NCBI GenBank assembly: GCA_023418505.1
Contig: JAEZZR010000001.1
Coordinates: 248,001-312,000, forward strand
Length of the DNA: 64,000 nucleotides
Direction of reading: 5' to 3'
Source: Actinomycetes bacterium
GTDB lineage: Bacteria; Actinomycetota; Actinomycetes; Mycobacteriales; Mycobacteriaceae
The position numbers and the translations under genes were made by a program. The notes under the pieces are model-generated. The model did no database searches, was not told the DNA's origin, and saw only the letters and a list, made by a program, of their open reading frames with translations. Each line of letters opens with the position of its first letter. Positions within the stretch are counted from its first letter, which is position 1. Positions 24,678 to 34,796 of the stretch are shown here, in pieces.

Positions 24678-27600
24678 TTACTCGAATGACGTCATATCGT
24701 CCAGCGGCACAGCACGGCCTACCGGTTCGATATAGGTGTCCTCGGCACCGTAGAACCCTTCGCCAAGTGATGCGAATGGAGCAGCCGCACGTGCTGCCTC
24801 TTCGGTTGGTTCCACAGTCACATTGCGGTAACGCGAAATACCGGTACCAGCTGGGATCAGCTTACCGATGATCACGTTCTCCTTCAGACCAATCAGCTTG
24901 TCCGAACGCTTGTTAATCGCAGCGTCGGTAAGCACACGAGTGGTCTCCTGGAACGAAGCCGCAGACAGCCACGACTCGGTTGCCAACGAAGCCTTGGTGA
25001 TACCCATGATCTCGGCGCGCAACTGTGGCGGCTGGCCACCGTCGCTAGCTAGACGACGAGCCTCAGCCTTAGCCTCGGCGTAATCGACCAGCGAGCCTTC
25101 AATGTAGTCGGAGTCACCTGGCTTCACTACGGTCACGCGGCGCAGCATCTGGCGAATAATCACCTCGATGTGCTTGTCGTGAATAGCCACACCCTGGCCA
25201 CGGTACACAGCCTGTACCTCTTCGATGAGGTGGCGCTGAACACCAGCGCGCTGCAGTACTTCCAGCACCTCGTGTGGATCGGCAGCACCCTTCATCAGCT
25301 GGTCGCCTGCAACCACGTGGTCGCCATCGCGCAAGGCACGAGTGACACCATCGACAGTTACTTCAGCCAAGCCCTGGCGGCGCGACAGCTTCTCGTACTC
25401 GATCTCGTCATCGCCGTTATCCGGGATGATGGTCAAGGTGTAGAAGTTGCCGTCTTCTTCCAAGCGAATGCGGCCAGTGGCACGAGCCAAAGGAGACTTG
25501 TTCTTCGGCACACGAGCCTCGAACAGCTCCTGCACACGTGGCAGACCGCCGGTAATGTCGCCACCGACACCACCCTGGTGGAAGGTACGCATGGTCAGCT
25601 GAGTACCAGGCTCACCAATGGACTGCGCCGCCACAATACCCACAGCCTCGCCGATATCAACGGTCTTACCCGTTGCCATCGAACGGCCATAGCACGAAGC
25701 ACACACACCAGTTGGCGTAGCGCAGGTCAATACCGAGCGCACCTTGATGGTCTCTACACCCTGAGCAATCAGGTTGTTCACATCAGCATCGGTGACGTCG
25801 TGTCCCTTTTCCAGCAGCACAGTACCGTCAGCAGCTTCTACGTCGGCAGCCAAAATACGTGCCACTGCGGAAGTCTCCGTGTACTGCGCGCGACGCAATG
25901 CACCAGTGGCGTTACCGGAAGCGTCGAGCACTGGCTCGCCGATGGTGACCTGCACGCCGGCACGGGTGCCACAGTCCTGCTCGCGGACGATGACGTCCTG
26001 AGCCACGTCCACCAGACGGCGGGTCAAGTAACCCGAGTCCGCGGTACGCAACGCGGTATCTGCCAAGCCCTTACGGGAACCGTGCGAGTTGTTGAAGTAC
26101 TCCAACACCGACAGGCCTTCGCGGAAGGAAGTCTTAATCGGACGAGTGATGTACTCACCGCGTGGGTTCGTCACCATACCCTTCATGCCAGCCAGCGAGT
26201 GGATCTGGCCCATGTTACCGGCAGCACCGGACTTCACGATCATCGGAATTGGGTTGTCGTCTGGGTACAGAGCCTCAACCTTATCGCCCACCTCAGCGGT
26301 AGCAGACTTCCACAGGTTCACCAGAGCCTCGTGGCGGTCGTTCGCAGACAACTTACCGCGCCGGTACTGCTTCTCGATCTTCGCAGCCTGATCTTCGTAG
26401 CCCTGCAAGATCTCGCGCTTGTTTGGCAGCACCAGCACGTCGGACATTGCGATAGTCACGCCAGAGCGGGTTGCCCAGTAGAAGCCGGCATCTTTTAGCT
26501 TGTCGACGGTTTGAGCCACCGTAATCATCGGGTACTTCGAAGCCAGGTCGTTAATAATCGCAGCCTGTGGCTTCTTGCCCATCACGCCTTCGACGTATGG
26601 GTAATTCCACGGCAGCAATTCATTGAACATCACGCGACCCAAGGTGGTGCGAGCCGTCCAGGTCTCGCCCTTGTTCCAGCCGTTCGGGAACTGCTCGGCT
26701 TCCACGTCCGCTGGTGGACGCAAGTGAGAGATCCGCACCTTAATTGGGCTCTGCAGACCAATTGCACCAAGATCCATAGCCATGATGGCTTCTGCTGGGG
26801 ACTCGTAGATACCCGTCTCTGGGCGCTCTTCGGTTGCCGCCTCGTAGCCGCCTGGTAGTTCTGGCTTTTCCAAGGTTAGGAAGTACAGGCCAGTAACCAT
26901 ATCCAGACGTGGCATAGCCAGTGGCTTACCGGAAGCAGGCGACAAGATGTTGTTCGAAGACAGCATCAGTACGCGCGCTTCTGCCTGAGCTTCGGCCGAC
27001 AGTGGCAGGTGAACTGCCATCTGGTCGCCGTCGAAGTCAGCGTTGAATGCTTCACAGGCCAGTGGGTGCAGCTGAATTGCCTTACCTTCTACCAACACAG
27101 GTTCGAAGGCCTGAATACCCAAGCGGTGCAGGGTTGGTGCACGGTTCAGCAATACTGGGTGACCAGTAATGACGTCTTCGAGCACGTCCCACACTTCTGG
27201 GCGCTGACGTTCCACCATGCGCTTAGCGGACTTGATGTTCTGAGCGTAACTCTTAGACACCAATTCCTTCATCACGAATGGCTTGAACAGCTCCAAAGCC
27301 ATCAGCTTTGGCAGACCACACTGGTGCAGCTTCAACTGCGGACCGACGATAATTACCGAACGGCCAGAGTAGTCCACACGCTTACCCAGCAAGTTCTGGC
27401 GGAAGCGACCTTGCTTACCCTTGAGCAGATCAGACAGAGACTTCAGTGGACGGTTGCCTGGTCCGGTCACTGGGCGACCACGACGGCCGTTGTCGAACAA
27501 CGCGTCTACAGATTCCTGCAGCATGCGCTTTTCGTTGTTCACAATGATCTCTGGAGCACCCAGGTCGATCATGCGCTTCAGGCGGTTGTTGCGGTTGATC

Positions 27601-28640
27601 ACGCGACGGTACAGATCGTTCAAGTCGGAGGTCGCAAAGCGGCCACCATCTAGCTGCACCATTGGGCGCAACTCTGGTGGGATCACTGGGATGCAATCCA
27701 GCACCATCGCAGCAGGGTCGTTACCCGACTGCAAGAATGCAGCCACCACGCGCAAACGCTTAATCGCGCGGGTCTTCTTCTGCCCCTTGCCCTCGTCAAT
27801 GATCTTGCGGAGCTCTTCAGCTTCCTTCTTCAGATCAAAGTTACGGATCAGGGTTTGGATAGCTTCCGCACCCATGCCGCCGGTGAAGTAGTCCTCGTAA
27901 CGGTCGACCAACTCGGTGTAAATCGACTCGTCGATGATCATCTGCTTTGGTTCCAGCTTGATGAACGTCTGCCAGATGGTATCCAAGCGATCCAGTTCGC
28001 GCTGTGCACGCTCACGGATGTGGCGCATCTCGCGGTCGGCAGCATTTTGCACCTTCTTACGGGCATCTGCCTTCGCACCAGCTGCTTCGAGCTCGGCGAG
28101 ATCTTCTTCCAGCATCTGAGCGCGTTCAGCTAGTTCCTGATCGCGATCGTCTTCCACCATCTTCTTGTCCACCAGCATGTCTGCTTCCAAGGTGGACTGG
28201 TCGGCGTGACGAGCTTCCTCGTCTACCGAAGTGATGATGTTCGCTGCGAAGTAGATGATCTTTTCCAGATCCTTCGGAGCCAAGTCCAACAGGTAACCCA
28301 GACGGGATGGAACACCCTTGAAGTACCAAATGTGGGTAACCGGAGCAGCCAACTCGATGTGACCCATGCGCTCGCGACGCACCTTGGACTTGGTGACCTC
28401 TACACCACAGCGTTCACAAATGATGCCCTTAAAGCGAACTCGCTTGTACTTACCGCAGGCACATTCCCAGTCGCGGGTAGGTCCGAAAATACGCTCGCAG
28501 AAAAGGCCGTCCTTTTCTGGCTTCAACGTACGGTAGTTGATCGTCTCCGGCTTCTTTACCTCACCGCGCGACCAACGACGGATATCGTCAGCGGTTGCGA
28601 GTCCAATACGGAGTTCGTCAAAGTTGTTGACGTCAAGCAC
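24678..28640 (-). CDS. rpoC: RNA polymerase beta' subunit
   Basis: Beta' (1320 residues) carries the catalytic Mg site NADFDGDQMAVHLPL. The N-terminal zinc ribbon is CACGKYKRVRFKGIICERCG and the second zinc site includes CATPTGVCASCYG. The trigger loop/bridge region LVVNPRGE-like MVTNPRGEYITRPIKTSFRE is present. Length and order are normal for actinobacteria. It starts 20 bases after rpoB and ends at a strong terminator. Confidence 0.99.
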   Translation of the reverse strand: MLDVNNFDELRIGLATADDIRRWSRGEVKKPETINYRTLKPEKDGLFCERIFGPTRDWECACGKYKRVRFKGIICERCGVEVTKSKVRRERMGHIELAAPVTHIWYFKGVPSRLGYLLDLAPKDLEKIIYFAANIITSVDEEARHADQSTLEADMLVDKKMVEDDRDQELAERAQMLEEDLAELEAAGAKADARKKVQNAADREMRHIRERAQRELDRLDTIWQTFIKLEPKQMIIDESIYTELVDRYEDYFTGGMGAEAIQTLIRNFDLKKEAEELRKIIDEGKGQKKTRAIKRLRVVAAFLQSGNDPAAMVLDCIPVIPPELRPMVQLDGGRFATSDLNDLYRRVINRNNRLKRMIDLGAPEIIVNNEKRMLQESVDALFDNGRRGRPVTGPGNRPLKSLSDLLKGKQGRFRQNLLGKRVDYSGRSVIIVGPQLKLHQCGLPKLMALELFKPFVMKELVSKSYAQNIKSAKRMVERQRPEVWDVLEDVITGHPVLLNRAPTLHRLGIQAFEPVLVEGKAIQLHPLACEAFNADFDGDQMAVHLPLSAEAQAEARVLMLSSNNILSPASGKPLAMPRLDMVTGLYFLTLEKPELPGGYEAATEERPETGIYESPAEAIMAMDLGAIGLQSPIKVRISHLRPPADVEAEQFPNGWNKGETWTARTTLGRVMFNELLPWNYPYVEGVMGKKPQAAIINDLASKYPMITVAQTVDKLKDAGFYWATRSGVTIAMSDVLVLPNKREILQGYEDQAAKIEKQYRRGKLSANDRHEALVNLWKSATAEVGDKVEALYPDDNPIPMIVKSGAAGNMGQIHSLAGMKGMVTNPRGEYITRPIKTSFREGLSVLEYFNNSHGSRKGLADTALRTADSGYLTRRLVDVAQDVIVREQDCGTRAGVQVTIGEPVLDASGNATGALRRAQYTETSAVARILAADVEAADGTVLLEKGHDVTDADVNNLIAQGVETIKVRSVLTCATPTGVCASCYGRSMATGKTVDIGEAVGIVAAQSIGEPGTQLTMRTFHQGGVGGDITGGLPRVQELFEARVPKNKSPLARATGRIRLEEDGNFYTLTIIPDNGDDEIEYEKLSRRQGLAEVTVDGVTRALRDGDHVVAGDQLMKGAADPHEVLEVLQRAGVQRHLIEEVQAVYRGQGVAIHDKHIEVIIRQMLRRVTVVKPGDSDYIEGSLVDYAEAKAEARRLASDGGQPPQLRAEIMGITKASLATESWLSAASFQETTRVLTDAAINKRSDKLIGLKENVIIGKLIPAGTGISRYRNVTVEPTEEAARAAAPFASLGEGFYGAEDTYIEPVGRAVPLDDMTSFE

Positions 28641-28660
28641 TCGTTTAGATCCCTTTCCCT

Positions 28661-31600
28661 TTAAGCCGACTCTGCATCGGAGCGTTCATCACGGGACAGG
28701 TTGATACCCAACGACGCAGTTGCGTGATCCAACTCGTCGTCATCGGTGGAGCCCAATTCCACAGGAATGCCATCAGCCGAAAGAACTTCGACATTCAAGC
28801 ACAGAGACTGCAACTCTTTGAGCAAAACCTTGAAGGATTCTGGAATACCTGGATCAGGGATGTTATCGCCCTTAACGATCGCTTCGTAGACCTTCACGCG
28901 GCCAACCACGTCGTCCGACTTGATCGTCAAAAGCTCCTGCAAGGTGTAGGCAGCACCATAAGCCTGCATTGCCCACACTTCCATTTCACCGAAGCGCTGT
29001 CCACCGAACTGAGCCTTACCACCCAGTGGCTGCTGGGTAATCATCGAGTAAGGGCCGGTGGAGCGAGCGTGAATCTTCTCGTCCACCAAGTGGTGCAGCT
29101 TCAGCATGTACATGTAGCCGACAGACACTGGGAATGGGAACTTCTCGCCGGAACGGCCATCGAACAAGGTTGCCTTGCCGTCTGTGTTCACCATCACTTC
29201 GCCATCGCGGTTCGGACGCGAGGATGCCAACAGGCCAGCCAGCTCGTCGTTTTCCGCGCCGTCGAACACAGGGGTAGCGACCAACGAATCCGCTGGAACG
29301 TCGTAAAGCTCTTCCGGAAGACGCTCTGCCCAATCCGGATCGCCCTCGATCGCCCAACCAGCCTTCGCCAGCCAGCCCAAGTGCACTTCCAGCACCTGGC
29401 CGATGTTCATACGACGAGGCACACCGTGAGTGTTCAAGATGACGTCTACCGGAGTGCCATCTGGCAAGAACGGCATATCTTCCTGTGGCAGGATCTTGCC
29501 GATAACACCCTTGTTACCGTGGCGACCTGCCATCTTGTCGCCGTCCTGGATCTTGCGCTTCTGAGCCACGTAGACGCGGATCATTTCGTTAACGCCAGGA
29601 GCCAGATCGTCGTCATCCTCGCGGGAGAACACGCGCACGCCGATGACCTTACCGGACTCACCGTGAGGCACACGCATCGAAGTATCACGAACCTCGCGGG
29701 ACTTCTCGCCGAAGATGGCGCGCAGCAAACGCTCTTCTGGGGTCAGCTCGGTTTCACCCTTCGGGGTGGTCTTCGCTACCAGAATGTCGCCGTCGCGGAC
29801 GTCTGCACCAATGCGGACGATGCCACGCTCGTCCAGATCCTTCAGCATTTCTTCCGAAGCATTTGGAATCTCTCGGGTGATCTCTTCTGGGCCCAACTTG
29901 GTGTCGCGCGCATCGATTTCGTGCTCTTCGATGTGAATCGAAGTCAAGATATCTTCCTCAACCATGCGCTGGTTCAGGATGATCGCGTCCTCGTAGTTGT
30001 GGCCTTCCCAAGGCATGAAGGCGACCAGCAGGTTCTTACCCAACGCCATTTCGCCGTTGTCCGTACCTGGACCGTCAGCAATAACCTGGCCGGCATTGAC
30101 CCGATCGCCTTCATCAACCAAAGGCTTCTGGTTGTAGCAAGTGCCCTGGTTGGTGCGCTCGAACTTGCGCAGCATGAAAGTATGGCGCTGGCCTTCATCA
30201 TCCATAATGGTGATGAAATCAGCGGTGACAGTCTCTACTGCACCATCGCATGGGGCGATAATTACGTCGCCAGCATCATAAGCAGCACGCTGCTCCATGC
30301 CGGTACCCACGTAAGGAGCCTCGGAGCGCAACAACGGCACAGCCTGGCGCTGCATGTTCGCACCCATCAGAGCACGGTTTGCGTCGTCGTGCTCCAAGAA
30401 CGGAATCATGGCAGTTGCCACAGAAACCATCTGGCGTGGCGAAACGTCTAGGTAATCGACCTCGGTGGCGCGGACGGACTCCACGTCGCCACCCTTCTTA
30501 CGCACAGACAGCACTTCCTGAACGAACTTGCCGTCCTTATCAATCGGCGTATTCGCCTGTGCCACCACGTAACGGTCTTCTTCGTCTGCGGTGAGGTAAT
30601 CCACATCGTCGGTGATCTGACCATCAACCACACGACGGTATGGGGTCTCGATGAAACCAAACGGATTCACGCGAGCATACACCGACAGCGAACCAATCAA
30701 ACCAATGTTCGGACCTTCTGGGGTCTCAATTGGGCACATGCGGCCGTAGTGGGATGGGTGCACGTCGCGCACCTCGAGGCCTGCACGCTCACGCGACAAG
30801 CCACCCGGGCCTAGAGCCGACAGACGACGCTTATGGGTCAGACCGGAAAGGGAGTTGTTCTGATCCATAAACTGCGACAGCTGCGAAGTACCAAAGAACT
30901 CGCGGATCGCAGCCGAAACTGGGCGCACGTTAATCAGCGTGGTTGGCTGAATCGATTCCACATCCTGGGTGGTCATGCGCTCGCGCACCACGCGTTCCAT
31001 GCGGGACAGACCCACACGCACCTGGTTCTGAATCAACTCACCCACGGTACGCAGACGACGGTTGCCGAAGTGATCGATATCGTCGGTCTCTACCGGAATT
31101 TCCACACCATCAGGAGAGACCATGGTCTTTTCGCCCTCGTGCAGGCGCACCAAGTACTCGATGGTGGTAGCAATATCCTGCTCGGTGAGCACCATCTCAC
31201 CGGTAGCGTCCTTGCCCAGGCCAAGCTTGCGGTTGACCTTGTAGCGGCCTACCTTCGCCAGGTCGTAGCGCTTTGGCTTGAAGAAGTTGTTCTCCAGCAG
31301 TGCCAGCGCAGACTCACGCGTTGGTGGCTCACCCGGACGCTGCTTGCGGTAAATTTCCAGCAACGCCTCATCGGTATTAGCAACGCCGTCCTTTTCCAAG
31401 GTGGCCATCATAATTTCCGAGAAACCGAAACGTTCCTGGATCTCTTCGGTAGTCCAGCCGAATGCCTTCAACAGCACGGTTACTGGCTGACGACGCTTGC
31501 GGTCGATACGCACGCCGACGGTATCCCGCTTGTCGACGTCAAACTCCAACCAAGCACCACGCGAAGGAATGATCTTCACGGAATGCAGGGGACGCTCGGT

Positions 31601-32149
31601 GGACTTATCAATGGTCTCGTCAAAGTACACACCAGGAGAGCGCACCAACTGGGAGACAACAACACGCTCGGTGCCGTTGACAATGAAGGTGCCCTTGTCC
31701 GTCATCATTGGGAAATCGCCAATGAACACGGTCTGGCTCTTAATTTCGCCGGTTTCCCGGTTCGTAAATTCCGCAGTGACGTACAGCGGCGCAGAGTAGT
31801 TGATGTCCTTATCCTTGGACTCGTCAACCGAGTTCTTCACCGAGTCGAACCACGGATCAGACAGAGTTAGGGACATCTTCTGCGAGTAATCCTCAATCGG
31901 GGATAGCTCTTCAAGAATGTCTTCCAGGCCGCTGGTAACCCGAACGCCCTCACCTAACTCAGCTTGACGACGAGCACGCCATTCTGGCGTGCCAACGAGC
32001 CAAGCGAAAGATTCTAACTGTAAATCTAATAGGCCAGGAACCGGAATTGGTTCCTGGATTTTTGCAAACGAATACCTTTTTGAAGCTCCGGGGATTCCGG
32101 TTACTGCCTTGGTCTGGCGGGAGACTGCCAAGATGCGTCCTTCCAGCAC
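28661..32149 (-). CDS. rpoB: RNA polymerase beta subunit
   Basis: Beta is 1162 residues from the GTG at 32149 (VLEGRILAVSRQTK), the start used by relatives. An ATG eight codons upstream is open but unconserved. The rifampicin region reads FFGTSQLSQFMDQNNSLSGL then THKRRLSALGPGGLSRERAG, so the usual resistance positions Asp, His and Ser (516, 526 and 531 in E. coli numbering) are wild type. The C-terminal region LLTIKSDDVVGRVKVYEAIV and GIPESFKVLLKELQSLCLNV is canonical. It is cotranscribed with rpoC. Confidence 0.99.
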   Translation of the reverse strand: MLEGRILAVSRQTKAVTGIPGASKRYSFAKIQEPIPVPGLLDLQLESFAWLVGTPEWRARRQAELGEGVRVTSGLEDILEELSPIEDYSQKMSLTLSDPWFDSVKNSVDESKDKDINYSAPLYVTAEFTNRETGEIKSQTVFIGDFPMMTDKGTFIVNGTERVVVSQLVRSPGVYFDETIDKSTERPLHSVKIIPSRGAWLEFDVDKRDTVGVRIDRKRRQPVTVLLKAFGWTTEEIQERFGFSEIMMATLEKDGVANTDEALLEIYRKQRPGEPPTRESALALLENNFFKPKRYDLAKVGRYKVNRKLGLGKDATGEMVLTEQDIATTIEYLVRLHEGEKTMVSPDGVEIPVETDDIDHFGNRRLRTVGELIQNQVRVGLSRMERVVRERMTTQDVESIQPTTLINVRPVSAAIREFFGTSQLSQFMDQNNSLSGLTHKRRLSALGPGGLSRERAGLEVRDVHPSHYGRMCPIETPEGPNIGLIGSLSVYARVNPFGFIETPYRRVVDGQITDDVDYLTADEEDRYVVAQANTPIDKDGKFVQEVLSVRKKGGDVESVRATEVDYLDVSPRQMVSVATAMIPFLEHDDANRALMGANMQRQAVPLLRSEAPYVGTGMEQRAAYDAGDVIIAPCDGAVETVTADFITIMDDEGQRHTFMLRKFERTNQGTCYNQKPLVDEGDRVNAGQVIADGPGTDNGEMALGKNLLVAFMPWEGHNYEDAIILNQRMVEEDILTSIHIEEHEIDARDTKLGPEEITREIPNASEEMLKDLDERGIVRIGADVRDGDILVAKTTPKGETELTPEERLLRAIFGEKSREVRDTSMRVPHGESGKVIGVRVFSREDDDDLAPGVNEMIRVYVAQKRKIQDGDKMAGRHGNKGVIGKILPQEDMPFLPDGTPVDVILNTHGVPRRMNIGQVLEVHLGWLAKAGWAIEGDPDWAERLPEELYDVPADSLVATPVFDGAENDELAGLLASSRPNRDGEVMVNTDGKATLFDGRSGEKFPFPVSVGYMYMLKLHHLVDEKIHARSTGPYSMITQQPLGGKAQFGGQRFGEMEVWAMQAYGAAYTLQELLTIKSDDVVGRVKVYEAIVKGDNIPDPGIPESFKVLLKELQSLCLNVEVLSADGIPVELGSTDDDELDHATASLGINLSRDERSDAESA

Positions 32150-32401
32150 CTCACGCGGACAACAGATCCACAACCCAAGATCTGTTTACCCGCTTGGTTT
32201 ATACGCGTAAACTTTTGCAGGAATTATTTGCTGTGCCCCACTTGCTAGTTACGGTAAACCCCGATCCGGTTGCCACACCGCGGCCTACCTGGTGTTTTAC
32301 CAGCATGTAGATACGCTAATTCCAGCGCAAAGATATAGCCTATACCAAATAAAGCGTTCTGTCTAACGCATGGCAAAATTCGGGCGTGTCTCGCCGACAT
32401 C
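32150..32401 (-). promoter_or_regulatory. rpoB upstream region
   Basis: About 250 bases between the DUF3068 gene and rpoB hold no gene. The rpoBC promoter should be here. Apart from the hairpin behind the DUF3068 gene I see no clear operator or leader structure. Confidence 0.4.
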
Positions 32402-32427
32402 AAAGCGCTGTTAATGCTAAGCGCTTT
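32402..32427 (-). terminator. Hairpin directly behind the DUF3068 gene
   Basis: AAAGCGCT and AGCGCTTT form a perfect 8-bp inverted repeat with a 10-base loop. It starts at the base after the stop codon. The following T tract is weak, so termination is likely but not certain. Confidence 0.6.
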
Positions 32428-33405
32428 CTAAACCCTTTCCGAACCCTTTTCGTTGTTACGTGAAGGGCGAACAGCCCCTACGGTACCAGCAAAAGTGATA
32501 ATTGCACCTACTGTGATCAACGCGATAGACCACGGACGCAGAGGCTTGGTAGTGAAATTATGCAAAGCACCAGCTAGAAGCATGTTTGAGTCTTCATCAC
32601 TCATCGCTCCGTTAAACCGCAGGTACGTCATCAGGCGCTCGCCTTGGCGGTTTTGCCACCACAGGTCAATATCCTCCCGGACGTAGACCACAGCACCAGA
32701 TTTAGGCTCTACCAAGTAGTCACGCACACCTGCGTAATGCAAGAAGCCGGTCTGATCTCCAAAATCCACCATTGTGTTGTAGGAGCGATAGCGCTCTGCC
32801 AGGTTCGTAGGAGCGATCTCCTGGCGGAATAGATAGAGTTCTGTTTCACCGCGCTGTTGGGTTTCTACGTAATTCGCTGGCAACGAACCGCGATAGAAAT
32901 CGTCGAAAATCTCGTAGGTTTGCTGTTGGGTATTCGTCGGCAGCTTTACCCAGTTACCAGAGACTTGTACGTCGCGAGGCACCCCTGCCATGCGATCCAC
33001 GATCGTCGCGGGTGCTACGAACTCACCGGTGAGACGGTCGATGGTAAACGTCCAAACCACAGCATCTACCAACTCGGTGAGCGGATCGGTGCCCAGCACC
33101 TCCGCAGGTTGTTCGCGCATTTCCGTCACACCTACGCGCAGCGATACCTTTTCGGAATCCGCCGGTTCAATAAGCTCGCCATGAAGCTGACGACGGATCG
33201 GCGAGAAAACTTCCTCCCGCTGCCCCTCCTCGTTAAAGCGGGTAGAAATTCCATCTTCAGCACGCAACGTATAAGACAACGGCGGGATATCTAACGGCAA
33301 TTTCGGCGAGCCGTCGATAAACCGCGGCAAGAGCGTACCCACTGCAAGCAAAGCAGTGCCCACTCCAACCAAAATAATCGCGATGATGCGTGAACGAGCC
33401 AGCAT
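32428..33405 (-). CDS. DUF3068 (PorA-family) membrane-anchored envelope protein
   Basis: This is a 325-residue protein from the ATG at 33405 (MLARSRIIAIILVG). Ten more codons upstream are possible. There is one transmembrane helix at the N-terminus and one near the C-terminus (PWSIALITVGAIITFAGTVG), with a large extracytoplasmic domain between them containing DPLTELVDAVVWTFTIDRLT, GEFVAPATIVDRMAG and FGDQTGFLHYAGVRDYLV. This is the pattern of the actinobacterial DUF3068 family, sometimes annotated as porin-like. The function is not established. It ends in a hairpin before rpoB. Confidence 0.82.
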   Translation of the reverse strand: MLARSRIIAIILVGVGTALLAVGTLLPRFIDGSPKLPLDIPPLSYTLRAEDGISTRFNEEGQREEVFSPIRRQLHGELIEPADSEKVSLRVGVTEMREQPAEVLGTDPLTELVDAVVWTFTIDRLTGEFVAPATIVDRMAGVPRDVQVSGNWVKLPTNTQQQTYEIFDDFYRGSLPANYVETQQRGETELYLFRQEIAPTNLAERYRSYNTMVDFGDQTGFLHYAGVRDYLVEPKSGAVVYVREDIDLWWQNRQGERLMTYLRFNGAMSDEDSNMLLAGALHNFTTKPLRPWSIALITVGAIITFAGTVGAVRPSRNNEKGSERV

Positions 33406-33570
33406 GGAAAATACTCTACACACCAAACATGACAATCAAATATCCGAACAATTTTTGCGTACTATTCTTGAAATGCTCGCTGGCTGCACTAAGTGAAGTC
33501 GGTATGGCTGGCGTCGTATAACTGACGCCTTTACAACCGAGCCAAATAGAACATGAAGGGTAGATAGGTT

Positions 33571-34272
33571 TTGAACGATAGCTCCTCCCCCGCTAGCAAC
33601 CGTAAAGCAGAGGATCCGAATCTTCCGCCTACGCCCGAATTTATTTCTTCGCCCGACACTGTAGATAAGTGGATCTGGGTGTACTTCACTGCGATCACCA
33701 TCTTTACCTTGGCGATGCTGCCACTGCGAGTGTGGCTGCTTAACAATCCCGAGATTTACGCGCTCGCTATCGGCGGCTACACCTCTGCCATTGTGGGCGG
33801 CGCCCAAGCCGCTGCTGGAGGCACCGCAGCCTGGATCATCGTTGCTTTGGCGCTTATCGGTGCAATGAAGTCCATTCCGCTGTGGTGGCTAATGGGCACC
33901 AAGTGGGGTGTGGGCTATTTGTCGCTGATGATGGAAAGCTCGAAGCGTACCCGCAAGTGGGTAGGCCGGTTGGAAAACCTCAGCCCGCGTTTGTTGTTGG
34001 GCATCGTGTTTGTCTCATATATCCCCTTCATGCCCACGCTCTTCGTAGCCAATCTGCTGGCAGCGATCCGGGGTTGTAGATTGCGCACTGTACTGGCAGT
34101 CAACGCAATTGGCGTAATCTGCCGCAACAGTACGTTTGCCTACCTGGGATACCGTTTTGGCGAGCCAGTCATCGCGGTGGTGGATCAAATCAACCGCTAT
34201 GCACTATGGATCACTATCGCGCTAGTAGTAATTGCAGTTTGGTCTGCCACACGCAAAAAGCCAGCGTCCTAA
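33571..34272 (+). CDS. DedA/VTT-like membrane protein
   Basis: This 233-residue protein has a hydrophilic N-terminus and about five hydrophobic segments. It includes GVGYLSLMMESSKRTRKWVG, SYIPFMPTLFVANLLAAIRG and a helix with VNAIGVICRNSTFAYLGYRF, resembling the DedA/VTT (SNARE-associated) superfamily of lipid scramblases or flippases. The only usable start I see is TTG at 33571, without a strong ribosome binding site, so the N-terminus is uncertain. It is divergent from the DUF3068 gene and convergent with rplL, where a terminator lies. Confidence 0.7.
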   Translation: MNDSSSPASNRKAEDPNLPPTPEFISSPDTVDKWIWVYFTAITIFTLAMLPLRVWLLNNPEIYALAIGGYTSAIVGGAQAAAGGTAAWIIVALALIGAMKSIPLWWLMGTKWGVGYLSLMMESSKRTRKWVGRLENLSPRLLLGIVFVSYIPFMPTLFVANLLAAIRGCRLRTVLAVNAIGVICRNSTFAYLGYRFGEPVIAVVDQINRYALWITIALVVIAVWSATRKKPAS

Positions 34273-34308
34273 GCCAGACGCCAGCAATCGCGGGCTGGCT
34301 AGACATAG

Positions 34309-34344
34309 CAAAACCCCTCCCCTGCCCGAGAGCAGTGGAGGGGT
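34309..34344 (-). terminator. Terminator of rplJ-rplL
   Basis: ACCCCTCC (34313-34320) and GGAGGGGT (34337-34344), extended by inner CTGC/GCAG pairs, form a strong stem followed in the minus direction by TTTT. It lies behind rplL and also faces the convergent DedA-like gene. Confidence 0.9.
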
Positions 34345-34379
34345 AGAAAGCAGAAAGCTTAACTGCTTGGAATTTCCTC

Positions 34380-34763
34380 TTACTTGAGGGAAACCTTTGC
34401 GCCAGCTTCTTCCAGCTTGGTCTTTGCAGCTTCAGCGTCGTCCTTATTTGCGCCTTCCAGGATAGCCTTAGGAGCGCCTTCAACAAGCTCCTTAGCTTCC
34501 TTCAAGCCCAGGCCGGAAACGATTTCACGAACAGCCTTAATTACGCCGATCTTCTTTGCGCCAGCGTCTTCAAGAACAACGTCGAACTCGTCCTTCTCTT
34601 CAGCAGCTGGAGCGTCGCCTGCAGCGCCTGCAGCAGCAACAGCAACTGGAGCAGCAGCGGTTACGTCGAACTCTTCTTCGAAAGCCTTCTTGAACTCGGT
34701 CAGCTCAACCAAGGTCATTTCCTTGAAAGCCTCGAGCAGTTCCTCGGTGGTGTACTTAGCCAT
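34380..34763 (-). CDS. rplL: 50S ribosomal protein L7/L12
   Basis: L7/L12 (127 residues) forms the ribosomal stalk that recruits GTPase factors. An N-terminal dimerisation helix is followed by an Ala-rich hinge and the C-terminal domain DEFDVVLEDAGAKKIGVIKA and REIVSGLGLKEAKELVEGAP. It follows rplJ by 33 bases and ends at a terminator. Confidence 0.98.
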   Translation of the reverse strand: MAKYTTEELLEAFKEMTLVELTEFKKAFEEEFDVTAAAPVAVAAAGAAGDAPAAEEKDEFDVVLEDAGAKKIGVIKAVREIVSGLGLKEAKELVEGAPKAILEGANKDDAEAAKTKLEEAGAKVSLK

Positions 34764-34796
34764 GGAATATCTCCTGTTAGATAAAAGTTTGGTTTA

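Noticed and set aside
30790..30880. Asn-Ser-Leu in the rpoB rifampicin region as a resistance mutation
   Set aside because: The Ser for Pro difference is outside the main resistance residues and, as far as I recall, is the normal state in corynebacteria.
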